64,000 nt of DNA, taken from the NCBI GenBank assembly GCA_016946835.1, contig JACVTC010000217.1, positions 103,968 to 167,967 on the forward strand. Reading direction: 5' to 3'. This DNA is from Neocallimastix lanati (nom. inval.). Taxonomy: Eukaryota > Neocallimastigomycota > Neocallimastigomycetes > Neocallimastigales > Neocallimastigaceae. Positions 37,702-50,222 of the stretch are shown here, in pieces (the first letter of the stretch is position 1; every line of letters starts with the position of its first letter). The translations under genes and the position numbers were made by a program. The notes beneath the pieces were generated by a model. The model did not search any database and was not told the origin of the DNA. It saw only the letters and a program-made list of their open reading frames with translations.

Positions 37702-40700
37702 ATGGATAATACTTCTTCAAATTCAGCAACTATACCTGTTTTGCGACGTGGTCTTCGAAGATACGATATTCAGAATAAAGATTTCATTCTTATCTTTATT
37801 CATGATCTTCAATCATGGTCTGTTAGTAAACTTTGGGAATTTCTTAGTAAACGTATTTCCAATTGCAATGAAATAGTTCATGGAATTATAAAAACACACA
37901 CACCTAATATGGAAAATTACTTCATTTTAAGGATAAACTATGATAAACCCACTTATTACCTAAATATTTTATTTCTTCTTACCCATTGCCTTCCAATCAA
38001 TAAAATTAATTGGATCCAAACCGACAAAATCAGAACTTTCAGTGAAGTTAAGAAATTTAACAACAAATTTTCTTCTTTTGAAACTAAATCAATGGCTAAA
38101 GATTTTCTTTATAGTAATATTTATTCACCGTCTACTCAGTTCTTTAATCTTTGTGTCAGTTGGAATATTAATGGATGGAATGATGAAAAACGTTATGGTA
38201 TTAGATACTTTAATGAAATTTTTAAACCCATCTGTATTTGCTTGCAAGAGGTCGGTAATAGCCAATACCTTAATGCACATTCAAATAATTACCCATTTCT
38301 TTGTCACTATAATACAATTTTACGTAAAGCTGATCCAAATATACCCGGTATGAGAGGTCTTAGTATAAGTGTACATCGTTCATGTTCATTTTCTCCTGAT
38401 CCCTTTGAATATAAGTATATCATTTCTGTCAACATTACTTCTTTTTGGGGAATTAAATGCACTATTGGTAATATTTATGTTCCTACGGTCACTCATAAGG
38501 AAGAAAGAAAGAATGCCTTTTCAGAAATTACTAATTGGATAAAGAAACATACTAATACACCTTCTATTCTTGTAGGTGACTTTAATATGTCTAAATCCCG
38601 ATTAGATAGTTTACTTAATAAATCATCTTATCAGTGGTTCACTAAATACTTATCAGGTCTCGATTTCACATGGGCTCGGGATGGTAGATCGTCTTGTATT
38701 GATCATGTTTTATTTAATTGTAAAATGAAGGAATACATTAATAAGGTATCTGTTTGTAGTACATTCAATGATATATCTGACCACTTCCCTCTTATCCTTT
38801 CCTGTAAGAAAGATGACTCAGAAGGTTTTCGTGCTCCTACTCCTTCTAGAAGATTCAAGTGGTCCCAACGCATGTGTAATGAAAAGCATAATGAAATATT
38901 CTCAAGTAACTACTTCTCAATTCTTCTTAATGAATTTGATGATAATAAAGAATTAAGTTCTAATGAAATGGTCAATAAATTTATAGAAACAGCTAATAAA
39001 GTTGGTGATAAAGTTCATGCTAGAGTTCCTTGTGATCTTAAAGGATCAGCTTTCCACTGCCCTTATTATATCAAGAAACTTTCTCATGAAAAGCATGTTG
39101 CATTTAATGAAATCAAAAATTTTTCTTTAGGTTCTAATCTTGAAAACCTTGATGAATTTTTAAATTTGCTTCGTGAGTATAAAAATATATGTGGTAAAGT
39201 CAGGTCAATTAAGTTTTCTATTAAATCAAAACAATTTCATCAGTCAATAGAATCTGCATGTAATGATTTTAGTAATAAAAATGCTAGGAGTGCTTGGTTA
39301 AAATTAAAGAAGCTATCTCGCCCTATGTACTCTAATTCTATTTCGTCAAGTGTTTTAAAGGACAAGCAGGGTAACTTTTTATTTTCTCATTCGGATCAAT
39401 TAAATCGATTTGCTGAACATTACAGTGAACTAGCTTCTGATGTTACTCAACACAGTTTGGATAATGAATACTGGGTAAGTTTATTTGAAACTAATCCTAA
39501 TAATAATCTAACTTGGGATATTAATGATTCTATTACTATGGAAGAAATTCAAAACACTGTGCTTGAAATGAAAAATAATAAAGCTCCTGGACCCGATGGT
39601 ATTCCGATTGAATTTTTTAAAGCCTTCTTTAGTAAATCTGATTTATCCGATAATCAAGATGATTCTTCAGATGATCACTACTCTAAGTGTGCTAAATGTT
39701 TACTTTCATTATTTAACAAAATCTGGGATGGTGATTTCCCTGAAGAGTGGAATTCGGCTTCTATAATATCAATTCCAAAAAAAAGGAGATCTTTCGGATT
39801 GTAATAATTATCGTGGTATTTCTCTTATTAATGTTGGCTTAAAAATTATTTCAAAGATTGTTACTAATAGAATTGCTAAATATGCCCTTGAACATAAATT
39901 TGTTAGACCTGAACAATTTGGATTTAGAAATAAAGAAGAATGCATAAGTTTGTATATTTCAATTAGAGAGATATGTCAAAGAAGAAAATTTAAAGGAAAT
40001 TTTACTTATCTTGCTTTTCTCGATCTTAAAAAAGCCTATGATTCAGTTCCTATCTTTAATATTTTGACCAAATTATATAACTTAGGAATTAGAGATAAAT
40101 GTCATCTGTTTTTAAAGAATCTTTATCTATCCTCTAAAGCTCGTGCTTTTTTTAATGGTAATCTCTCAGAAGAATTTTCGATTAATCGTGGTGTTAGACA
40201 AGGATGCCCTCTATCTCCTATTTTATTCAATTTGTTCATTAATGATATACTGGATAATTGTGATAAGTATGGTGTATATTTAGATTCTCAATATTGTTGT
40301 GGTGGACTTTTTGCGGATGATATTGTTTTAGTTGCTCCATCTAAACAAGCTCTTAAGAAAATTTTGAATAAAGTTCATGAATGGGCTATTAAAAATGAAA
40401 TGACTTTTGGAATTAATAAGTGTGCTACTCTTGTTGTAAAACCGATTAACTTTGTTAAACCGATAAATTATGAAGATCCATCTTTCTTTATTGGCAGTAA
40501 AAAATTACCTAAAACTGACAACTATACCTATCTTGGTATTCCTTTTGATGAATCTTTATCACTGAAACCTATACAATCCAAATTAAACAGTAATTTAAAT
40601 GTCAAGTTAAATTTGTACTTTCGATTTCTTATTAATAAATCTGTTCCTCTCCCATTGAAGAAATATGTTTTAATTTCGTTTATTCTTAGTCTTGTTATAT

Positions 40701-41827
40701 ATTATGCTCCTCTCTTTGGTTCAAATAAGAGCAGATGTTCTAAAGCTCAAAAAATTATTAATAGAGGACTTTATTGGAGTTACGGATTTAAATCTCGCAA
40801 TTCTTCTGTTAGTCTCTATAATATTACTCGTGAATTGAGAATACCTCCTCTTTCAGCTGTCTGTGCTATATCTCAATTACGATGCTTTAGAAAATGGAAA
40901 AACTCATCATGTATTATTAATCATCTCACTAATAATATTCCTACTATGTCACATTATTCATGGACTAAAGAATCAAGGACTTTGGATAAGAAATTAAATG
41001 GTAAGAAAACAAGTGAAATAAAAAAGTTTTATTGGGAAAGAGATGTCTTCAAACCCTCAAAAGCTAAAAAAGCAATTATTTACAAGGAGAATGATTTTGG
41101 ATTTATTTCAGAAATCAGAAACTTAACATTTCAATATCCTAAGTATCAGTTGGGATTCTTTTGGATTTCTCGTATTAGGTGTGGTTTTAAATTCGACATT
41201 AGTATTTCCATTAAAAGAAAAATCGTCTCAGAAGATTGCCCTAAATGTTGCCCTTGTTGTGGTGTTAGTGTACCTAGCTTTTCTCACTGGATCTTTGCCT
41301 GTAAAGAATTGGAAAATTACAGAAATAAATCTTTACCTTTTCTAGATGATCTCTTTTTGAAGTTTGCATTGATAATTGAACAAAAATCCTTGGATGTTTC
41401 TTTAGATTCAGAAAAGGATTATGATAATAATATTTATTATTATATATTGAGTGCACTTCTTGGTGGGCGTTCAATATATTCAAAAATTAAAGTTAATGAT
41501 GGGGAACAAAGACAATTAGTTGACAATATTTTTAAACAAAGTTCAACTTCGTCAACAGTTCCGTATTTTGTGGGGATTGCGGAGTTTCTAACAAACGTAA
41601 TACCATTAATTTGTCGATCTTTTAGATTGATGATGAAATGGTATTCCGTTGAATCTACCGTTACCAAGAGCGTCGACGTCGAAATGATAAGGCATGGATT
41701 TTCACCTCCAGATACAGATTCGATTGATAACACTAATACTGAAATTATTACTCACAATAATGGACGTGGTGTTATTATCGAGGAATGGGAAAAGTTAGAG
41801 GCTATTGCTTCTAACGCACTTTTATAA
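37702..41827 (+). pseudogene. LINE polyprotein: AP endonuclease + reverse transcriptase, one-base frame break at 39777-39784
   Basis: The first frame, 37702-39804, carries a DNase I/APE-like endonuclease: WNING at 154-158, Q182-E183, GDFN at 292-295, SDH at 359-361. The reverse transcriptase starts with APGPDG at 628-633. It ends 10 codons after an A8 run (39777-39784). The continuation lies in the other frame (39790-41827): DLKKAYDSV, GVRQGCPLSPILFNLF, the catalytic FADD at 40310-40321, then a Cys-rich CPKCCPCCG...HWIFAC finger at 41237-41303 and a C-terminal domain ending in NALL. Family alignment expects PKKGDLSDCNNYRGIS across the break, so one A is extra. The protein would nick DNA and reverse-transcribe its own RNA at the target. 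There is no RNase H domain. The break could be a true mutation, a homopolymer error in assembly, or (less likely) programmed slippage. Confidence 0.85.
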
Positions 41828-41974
41828 TTTTATAATATATAATATTTTATTTCATGTATTTTATTTGTTATTTTTTCATTTAATTTCATGTAATTTTATT
41901 ATTATTATAAATTAAATAAAGTTTTCTCTAAGTCTAAAAAAAAAAAAAAAAAAAAAAAAAATTACATGTATTTT

Positions 41975-42041
41975 ATCAAATATTTAATTAATAAAGATGA
42001 AACAAGTTTGCTGCCGTTAAAAAAAAAAAAAAAAAAAAAAA
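41975..42041 (+). mobile_element. 3' tail of the older, interrupted LINE
   Basis: Continues the copy begun at 36440: an AATAAAGATG...GCTGCCGTT tail with poly(A) at 42019-42041, directly after the right target-site duplication. Confidence 0.6.
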
Positions 42042-42162
42042 TTATTTATAAACAATTATATTTTTAAGAAGTTATAATTTTATTATTTATTTGTTAATAT
42101 ATTGAGTTGTTATGGAAGTGTATTCTCTTCCCTGTCTAAAAAAAAAAAAAAAAAAAAAAAAA
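42042..42162 (+). mobile_element. very short LINE 3' end with poly(A)
   Basis: The stretch ending GGAAGTGTATTCTCTTCCCT and TCT plus poly(A) (42138-42162) equals the 3' end of the truncated LINE at 43487-43540 (GGAAGTGTATTCTCTTCCTT and TCT plus poly(A)). This is interpreted as a separate, heavily truncated copy of the same subfamily. Confidence 0.6.
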
Positions 42163-42189
42163 TAAAACTTAATTTAATGGAGAAAAGAA

Positions 42190-43504
42190 CAAACATTAAT
42201 TAATACTGGTCTATTTTTGTGTATCGGCTCCTTCTCTAAAAATGGTAAAACAAGTTCAGAAAACAATGACTATATTAGACATAATTCTACTATTAGTACT
42301 TATGCTTTATCTCGAGATCTAAGCATTCCTCCTATTGCTGGTGTCTGCGCAGCCTTACAGATTAAAGCATTTGCAAAATGGAGTACATCAAACTGTATTA
42401 TAAAGGATCTTATTAAATCTATTCCCAAAATGCCTTATTACTCCTGGACTAAAGAATCTAGAACACTGTATAAAAAAAATTAAAAAATATAAATATGAAA
42501 AATATGACGATATTTTAGAACGTTACTGGAAATCAATTGCCAAATTTCAAGGTATTAAAGGTCAAAATTACGATTGTAATAAGTTCTCAAACAATAAAGC
42601 TATAATTATGCTTAGCTTAAAATATCCCCAAATTAATTTAGGGTTTTCGTGGATTATACGTTTACGCTGTGGTTATAAATACAATACTACTATTGCTATT
42701 AAAATGGGTAGAGTTTCAGAAGATTGTCCCAAGTCTTGCCCCTGTTGTGGCGAAAGCAACCAATCTTTTGAACATTTGGATTTTTAAATGCGATGCTCTT
42801 GCATCTTTTAGATGGAATTCTTTAAATTTCATCGATGATCTCTATGTTTTATTCCTTAGGAAGATTAGAGTGTTTAATCCTCTTTCTTCCTATGACTCTA
42901 TTTCTATTTTTGAAGATTATATCAATCATCATATATACTTGTTCCTTCTTGGTGGGACTTTAGTTTTAAATGAGCTACATTTCGATAGTGGGGAACAGAG
43001 ACAATTAAATGAACTACTTTTCAAAGGTTCATCTGAGTTACCTGTTCCAAAAGATTGTGGGCTTGGCGGAATTCTTAACAAGAGCAATGCCTATCATAAG
43101 TAGTTCGTTTGAGCTATTATTTGATAGGTATTGCAAAATACCAAACTTATCCAAGAGCGTCAACGTCATACTGATAAGGCATAATGAAAATACAGGATCA
43201 GCATCTATTTCTACGAAGGATGAATCTCGCCCTAGTAGTTCAATAAATTATGAATCCGGGGAGAGTTTAGTGGACACCACACTATCTATTTTAAAGATGT
43301 TACTTCTAGGTTTTATTTCTTTTTTATTTGTTAGGAAGGGAAAAATACCCGCATAGTACAACTTGCCGAAATACATAGTATTTTCGAACTTTTTTATTTT
43401 TTATTTTTTTAATTTTTTTATTTTTAATTTCAATTATACTTTTCACCTACATGTATTTTTTAAAATAAATTTAATAAAGCTTTGGAAGTGTATTCTCTTC
43501 CTTG

Positions 43505-43540
<36 letters not shown>
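42190..43540 (+). mobile_element. 5'-truncated LINE with 13-base target-site duplication
   Basis: Flanked by identical ATGGAGAAAAGAA at 42177-42189 and 43541-43553, and ending in poly(A) (43508-43540). It encodes the C-terminal third of a LINE protein in three frames: 42217-42483 (LSIPPIAGVCAAL..., matching LRIPPLSAVCAIS of the intact copy), ~42485-42787 (VSEDCPKSCPCCGESN finger), and 42785-43356 (the remaining C-terminal domain, with a further frame change near 43060). The frame changes and stops make it a dead copy. Confidence 0.85.
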
Positions 43541-43544
<4 letters not shown>

Positions 43545-43561
43545 AGAAAAGAAATGATTTT

Positions 43562-43720
43562 TAAATCATTTACTTTAGCATTATTTTTGTATATGTATTT
43601 TTCTATAGTTTTATATAAATTCTCATGTAGGTATTTTAAAATGGAAATGTAGGAGATTGATTCACTCTTGTGCTTAAGACATTATTTAACGGATGGGAAT
43701 GTTTTATAGTCTTTCCTTAC
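43562..43720 (+). repeat. LINE 5'-UTR segment, copy 2 of 2
   Basis: Matches 37065-37215 of the full-length LINE. It is followed within ~60 bases by C-terminal LINE coding sequence, so this copy has lost most of its body or was rearranged. Confidence 0.75.
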
Positions 43721-43772
43721 TTCCTTCTTATTCTAATATTTTAGAATAAGATAATTTTTTAAATAGGTTTTT

Positions 43773-44480
43773 TTATATATTCTTTCTTGGTGGAATTTCA
43801 GCTTTAGATGAGTTCGATACTGGGGAACAGGGACATTTAAGTGAACAACTCCAAAGTAGTTCACAGGGGTCTACTGTTCCGTATATTGTGGGATTTGCGC
43901 AATATCTTGTTAATATAATATCGATCGTCAGTAGCTCTCTTGTGTTACTTTTTGAGAGGTTTAGCATAAACACTTTCATTACCAAGAGTGCCGACGTCTT
44001 ACCGATATGGCAAAGGAATAGTGCTGTTAGAAGTGCTGTTAATTCTCATCAATACACATTTACTAACAGCACAATTCCAAACACAGAACCTATAATAAGT
44101 AATTCAATATTTCGATGATCTTTTTTGTGGTTCAAGGAAGAGTTTAGTGGATACTACACTATCTATTTCAAAGACGTTACTTCTTTGTTTTATTATTTTA
44201 GATCAGTGATTTTTACACTAAAATCATTTTGCATACCATTGTCAAGAGTGTCGTTGTTGAAACGATGAGGCAAAGAAGAAATTCTGATACAGATTCTAAT
44301 GATAATTTTTATCCACATGGAGTTATTATCAATGAATGGGAAGAGTTAGAGACCATTTCTTCCTCAAAACTCATTAACGTAGCATTTTAATATTAATACA
44401 AAAAATTTCATGTGTTTAATTTTCATATATTTTTTTTAATAAATATTATTAAATAAAGTTTATTCCTATTTTATTTTTAA
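43773..44480 (+). mobile_element. degenerate LINE C-terminal remnants (two pieces)
   Basis: Piece 1 (~43775-44118) encodes FLGGISALDEFDTGEQGHLSE...TKSADVLPIWQ, matching the LINE region with GEQRQL and TKSVDVEMIRHG. Piece 2 (~44120-44390) encodes a further tail with TIVKSVVVETMRQRR and GVIINEWEELETISSSKLI, matching the intact GVIIEEWEKLEAIASNAL end. It then has an AATAAAG 3' end near 44453. Several frames are involved; not functional. Confidence 0.75.
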
Positions 44481-44539
44481 AAAAAAATATTACTACAAAT
44501 ATAAGAAGTGGGAGTATTATTAATAACTACTTTAAATGT

Positions 44540-44855
44540 TGTGTCTTTTTTTAATAAATATTTGAATATTCATCTTCCGTGTCCTCTGGATCATTATAAA
44601 TTATATTCTTTCTGTCAAGTAATTATATTTTAAACTTAGTAGAGTACCTATTGCTTTAAGAATATTTTATCAATCTTAATTATAAATTAACTAATCATAA
44701 TTTTGGATTTAATTGGGTTTTACATTTAAGATATGAATATAAGTACAATAGTGTTATTGCTATCAGAAGTGATAGAGTTTCAGAAAATTATCCCAAATAT
44801 CGTCTATGTTGTGGTAGAAGTGATCAATTATTTATTTTCTGGTATTTAAATGTTC

Positions 44856-44891
<36 letters not shown>

Positions 44892-44932
44892 GATCGAAAT
44901 CAATGGATTTCATCAATGACTTTTTGTTTTTA

Positions 44933-44964
<32 letters not shown>

Positions 44965-45380
44965 TTTTTCTTGATAATAAAATAAGGAAATTATTAATTT
45001 TATTTTATTTTATTTTATTTTATTTTTTTTTCTATTATACTATTTTAAATTGTGAAGTGAAAAAATGAATTAATGAATATATTTATATTCTCCTTCTTGG
45101 TGGAACTTAGGCTTTAAATGGAAAATGGCAACAATTCAATATTGGAGAATAAAGATATTTAAAAGAACTTTTATTACAGAGTTTTGAATCGGATGCTTCA
45201 CATATATCTAGCTTAACTAATTACCTTACCAACATTATATCATTTATTAATAATTCTCTTGAATTATTTATTGATAGGCATAGGAAAAAAAAAAAAAAAA
45301 ACTACCTTTACAATCATAAAAGTCAATATCAAACTGAAATGGCAAAGGAGAACTTCTATTATTAGTCAGTCAAAGTAATA
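44540..45380 (+). mobile_element. strongly decayed LINE remnant
   Basis: Fragments such as FGFNWVLHLRYEYKYNSVIAI and DRVSENYPKYRLCCGRSD (44700-44835) match the region around the Cys finger of the intact LINE. LLGGT-like and LERLFLQSFES-like pieces follow near 45090-45200. The copy is interrupted by poly(T), ATT and TTTTA microsatellites (44862-45030) and by stops. Confidence 0.65.
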
Positions 45381-45439
45381 TAACATGAATAGTAATAGTC
45401 GTTTTTTTATATAAATATATATTTTAGATTATATTTATA

Positions 45440-45836
45440 TTAAATATATGTAAATATAAATCTAAATGAATATAAATTAATATAAATAAATAATTAAAAA
45501 TAATAATAAATAAATCTAAATAAATTAATTTAAATAAATAAATTTAAATGAATAATTCTAAATAAATGAATCTAAATATATAAATCTAAATAAATAAACT
45601 TAAATAAATAAATTTAAATAAATAAATTTAAATAAATAAATTTAAATAAATAAATTTAAATAAATAAATTTAAATAAATAAATTTAAATGAATGAATTTA
45701 AATAAATAAATTTAAATAAATAAATTTAAATAAATAAATTTAAATAAATAAATTTAAATAAATAAATTTAAATAAATAAATTTAAATAAATAAATTTAAA
45801 TAAATAAATTTAAATGAATGAATTTAAATAAATACA
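45440..45836. repeat. 14-base minisatellite (AAATAAATAAATTT) with a 126-base higher-order period
   Basis: Imperfect on the left (45440-45600), then near-perfect 14-base units. A variant unit with AATGAATGAATTT appears near 45687 and again exactly 126 bases (nine units) later near 45813, showing that a nine-unit block was duplicated. Confidence 0.85.
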
Positions 45837-45982
45837 ATATATATATATATGTATTATTTACTGTTTAATCTACGAATAGTTTTGAAGTATTATATATTAA
45901 TAATTTGATTTTGAAATATTAATCTTTTTTTTTTTATTATATCATTATCATTATTATTTTATTTGTAATAATATATTGAAAC

Positions 45983-46097
45983 ATGGCAGAAGATACTGAT
46001 GCTAAGGTTCAGAAATTATTTACTGAACTTGAACGTTTATGTCAACAAGAAGAATATAAAAAAATATTAGTTACTTGTGATAAAAGTATATAAAAAT

Positions 46098-46130
<33 letters not shown>

Positions 46131-49100
46131 TTTTTTTTTTTTTAAATTTTAATCATTGTTAATACTTTTTACATGTTTTAAATTCAAATGTAATAATTTG
46201 GAGCAATTGAACGAAATATAATTTAATTAAAAAAAAAAAAAAAGAAAAAGAGAAAAAAAAGAAAATTTATAAGGATATAATGAACATAGCTTAAAAGAAA
46301 AAAAAACAAAGATAATAATAAATAGTTAGCAATAAGGGATTATATAATATTAAAATAATTTAATCAAAATAATTGAATAAATTTTAAATCAATTAATTTT
46401 AAAGTTTTCATTTAATGGATGATGATAAATTACTATAAAATAAATAAAAAATATGTATTGTAATGGCAATTTTATAAATAATTATTTATATAATAATTTA
46501 TATGTTTGTTTTATTTACGTAAAATTTTAATGAAGAATTTGTAATAATTTCGTGAAATAAATTATATTAGAATATTTATTACTTATTTATTTTGTTATCA
46601 TCACTTTATTTATTTATTTATTTTTATTTGTTATGTATATAATATTTAATACTTTTTTTTTTTTTTTTTTTTTTTATCAATTATTTAAATTTTAGTTTTA
46701 AAACTTATTCCAAATGATTCTGATGCTTTAAAAGCTAAAGTTATTACCTATATTCAACTTAGTGAATATCAAAAAGCCATTGATGTTATTGAAAAGGCCA
46801 AAAGACCTTCTTCTCTTTTATTCGAATTAGCCTATTCATGTTATCGTAGTGATAAACTTGAAGAAGCTTTAGAACATGTTTCGAATCTTTTAGAAGATGA
46901 TTCTACAAGTGAAGATTTAAAGAATCCTTGTTTACAATTGAAGGCACAAATTGTACGTTTATTATTATTATTAATATTATTATTATTATTATTATTTTAA
47001 TTATTATTTAGAAATAAAATTCTTAATATCTATATATTAATAAAATTTTATAATTAATAAATAAACAAAAAACAACTGAATGATAGCTTTACAGAATGGA
47101 AAAACATTATGATGCTCTTCAAATCTATCAAGACATTTTAAAGGACATTAGTGAAGTAATTATTTATTTAATTATAAATTATTAATAATGAGAAATAAAA
47201 TTCCATGAATTTTTAATTAATATTTTTTTTTTTTCTTAATAGGATGATACATATTATGAAGAAATTTTGTCCAACTATTATGCTGTTAAAGCCGCATTCA
47301 AGAATTATGATAACATTACTATTATTGAAGTAAATATATATTAATTAACAAGTATAAATTCGTTTAAGAATAATATATATACATAATCCTATTTTTATTA
47401 ATTTTATTAATTTATTTATAAATAATTTAAAAGGATGATGTTAAAGAAAACAGTACTGAAACTTATGAATTAGCTTATAATTCTGCATGCATATTAATTG
47501 CTGAAGAACAATATGATGAAGCTGAAAAATTATTAGAAACTGCTAAAAGTATTTGTCGTGAAGCCTTACTTGAAGAAGATTATAATGAAGACGAAATTGA
47601 AAAAGAATTATCTATTATCATTGTCCAATTAGCTTACGTAAAGCAATTAAAAGGAAATAGTAAACAAGCAAATGAACTTTATCAAAATGTTTTAAAATTA
47701 AAGTAATAATTTATTTTATTTATTTATTTTTTTTTTTTGTTAATATAAATTTTTTAATATTAATAATTTATATTAACATTTTTATATGAAAAAAATTTTT
47801 TTTTTTTAAAATATTAATATGATTAATTAATTAATAACATTATTATTAATATTATTAAGGTCTGCAGATGAGGTTGTTACTGCTATTGCATTAAACAATG
47901 TTATTGCTATCAGAAAAGAAAATGATATTTTAGATTCAAGTAAAAAGTACCGTACTATATCAAACCAAGCTCTTGATAATAAATTAACCATGGCTCAAAA
48001 GAAAAGTATTGAAATTAATGGTGTTTTACTTTCATTATACATGAATAAGGTAAATTAAAAATTTTTTATAGAATGAAAATATAATATTTTTATACAAATT
48101 TATATGAACTACTAATATTAACATTTATAAATTAATTACTATTATATATAATCCTAGTACACAGCTGCCATTGAACAAGCCAATGTTCTTATGGATAAAT
48201 ATCCAGAAGAAGAAATATTAAAGTTAATTAAGCCAGCTGCTCTTTACAGACAAAAGAATGCATCTGAAGCTCTTAAGGAATTAGAGGTAGAGATTAATTT
48301 TTTATTATTTTACTTTTTGCTTTTTATATTTTTATATTATTTATAATAATTTATATAGAATAAAATAATTTTATTATATTTAATATTTTAAATTTTTATT
48401 TTATTATTATTGTTATTATTATTTTAATTATTTTTAATTTTTTTTCTCATTATTTATTATTATTTTTAATCATTTTTATCATCATATTGTTCAAATAGAA
48501 ACATTTCAATGAAAATAAAAATTCATTAAAATTATGTTTAAGTGTTGCTCAATTTAAGATTATTCAAGAAAAGTATGAAGATGCTCTTAAGACTGTAGAA
48601 ACTTATCTTAAATGTACAAATTCTGATATTTATGAATATCCCGGTCTTTTATCCCTTGTTTTATGGCTCAACGAAAAGTGTGGCAACATTGAAAAGTCTT
48701 TAGATTTATTACAAACTTATATTGATAATAACGATGTAAGTTGATTATATAAATTTAAATAAATAAATAAATAAATATATATATATATAAATAAATTGAA
48801 AATAATAAAATAATACTAATAATAATAGTAACAATAATAATAGTACTTTAAATACTTAATAATTCAAAATAAATAACTAATAATTAATAATTAATAAATG
48901 ATAATTTGATGATTAATAATTAATAATTAATAATAAATAATAAATATATATATATGATGTTTATTTATATAATATATTTTTTAGACAACTGAAGACCAAG
49001 CCTTAATTAAGAAGCTTATTGATTTCAAGTTACATTGTAATAATCCAGAAGAAGCTGCTAAGGATTATGAGAAACTTGTTAAAGCTGATCCAACTAATGT

Positions 49101-49635
49101 TGAAGCAATTTCTGGTTTAGTTATTGCACTTTCTAAGTTTGATATTAAAAAGGCAGAAGAATATGAACAATTCTTACAAACTGATCATCTAAGTGAATTA
49201 GTTAAAGGGCTTAATATTGATGATCTTGAATCATCTTATGCTTCAACTAAAACTTATAAGAAATTGGTTAACCAAACTGTTGCTAATAATGAAAAACCAC
49301 GTGTTAAGAAACCACGTAAGAGAAAGCCTTTCGTTCCTAAAAACTTTATTCCAAACTTTAAACCAGATCCAGAACGTTGGTTACCAAAGTATGAAAGATC
49401 TAATTACAAGAATAAGAGAAAGAACTTAAATAAGGGACCACAAGGTGCTTCTGTTGCTGGTGGTGGTATTGGTGGTACTCGTAGTGCTAACATTGGTGGT
49501 GGTAAATTTGTTCCATTAGTTGAAAAAACTGAAAAACCAGAATCTCCAGTTGAAGAAGTAAAGAAAACTCCACCAAAACAAGGTCCAAAGAAGAAAACTC
49601 AACCAAAGAAGAAGAAGGGAAAAGGAAGAAAATAA
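45983..49635 (+). CDS. signal recognition particle subunit SRP72 (9 exons, 663 aa)
   Basis: Exons: 45983-46085, 46696-46952, 47087-47155, 47243-47329, 47434-47702, 47860-48049, 48158-48286, 48499-48735, 48985-49635. All introns are GT-AG, the phases agree, and the total is 1992 bases. SRP72 is the large protein of the SRP68/72 pair; it holds SRP RNA and helps ER targeting in the cytosol. The N-terminal ~530 residues are TPR-like helical repeats with SRP72-typical pieces (LYRMEKHYDALQIYQDIL; ETYELAYNSACILI; KKSIEINGVLLSLYMNK). The lysine-rich C-terminus contains PDPERWLPKYERS (574-586), the hallmark RNA-binding motif, followed by GPQGA and a KKKKGKGRK tail. The length fits the family (human about 670). 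Introns 1 and 8 carry ATT/AAT repeats. Confidence 0.95.
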
Positions 49636-49942
49636 ATTAAATACTAAATAAAATTTAAGAAAGAATAGATTAGATAAATATATAATACATTATTATTGAC
49701 CATTTTTTTTTCTTTTTTAATTTGGAATATATTAGTAATATATATTTATATAAAAAATTTCATTATAGATAATATATATTATGATAATCGGAATTAAAAG
49801 TTATTAATATAATTTAATTAGAATAATATTATACTAATTAAAATAATAATAATGTAATGCATTTCTAAAATAATACTAATAAAAAAAATATATATAAATA
49901 TATATAAATAAAAACAAAAACAAAAACAAAAGAAAAAGTAAA

Positions 49943-49985
<43 letters not shown>

Positions 49986-50191
49986 ATATATATATATATA
50001 TATAAACATAAAACAGAAGCAAAATAATAATGGCAAATTAAAATATAATTATAAAAATAGTAAACTATAAGTAAATAAATTATGAGAAAAGAAAAATAAA
50101 AAGGAAAAATTTTGATCAATTATATAATTAATAATATTAACAATTAATGAATAAATAAAAATAAATATTAAATAAATAAATAAATAATATA

Positions 50192-50222
<31 letters not shown>

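Larger units (their letters stand above)
36768..41960 (+). mobile_element. full-length APE-type LINE retrotransposon (~5.2 kb)
   Basis: Bounded by a 14-base target-site duplication (36754-36767, 41961-41974) and ending in poly(A) (41936-41960) after an AATAAAG...TCT tail. It has a ~930-base, less AT-rich 5' untranslated region, a single long reading frame (endonuclease, reverse transcriptase, Cys/His finger) broken once, and a short 3' untranslated region. A complete 5' end and exact duplication mean a recent insertion; it landed in the 3' region of an older LINE. Bases 37065-37215 recur at 43562-43720. Confidence 0.9.
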
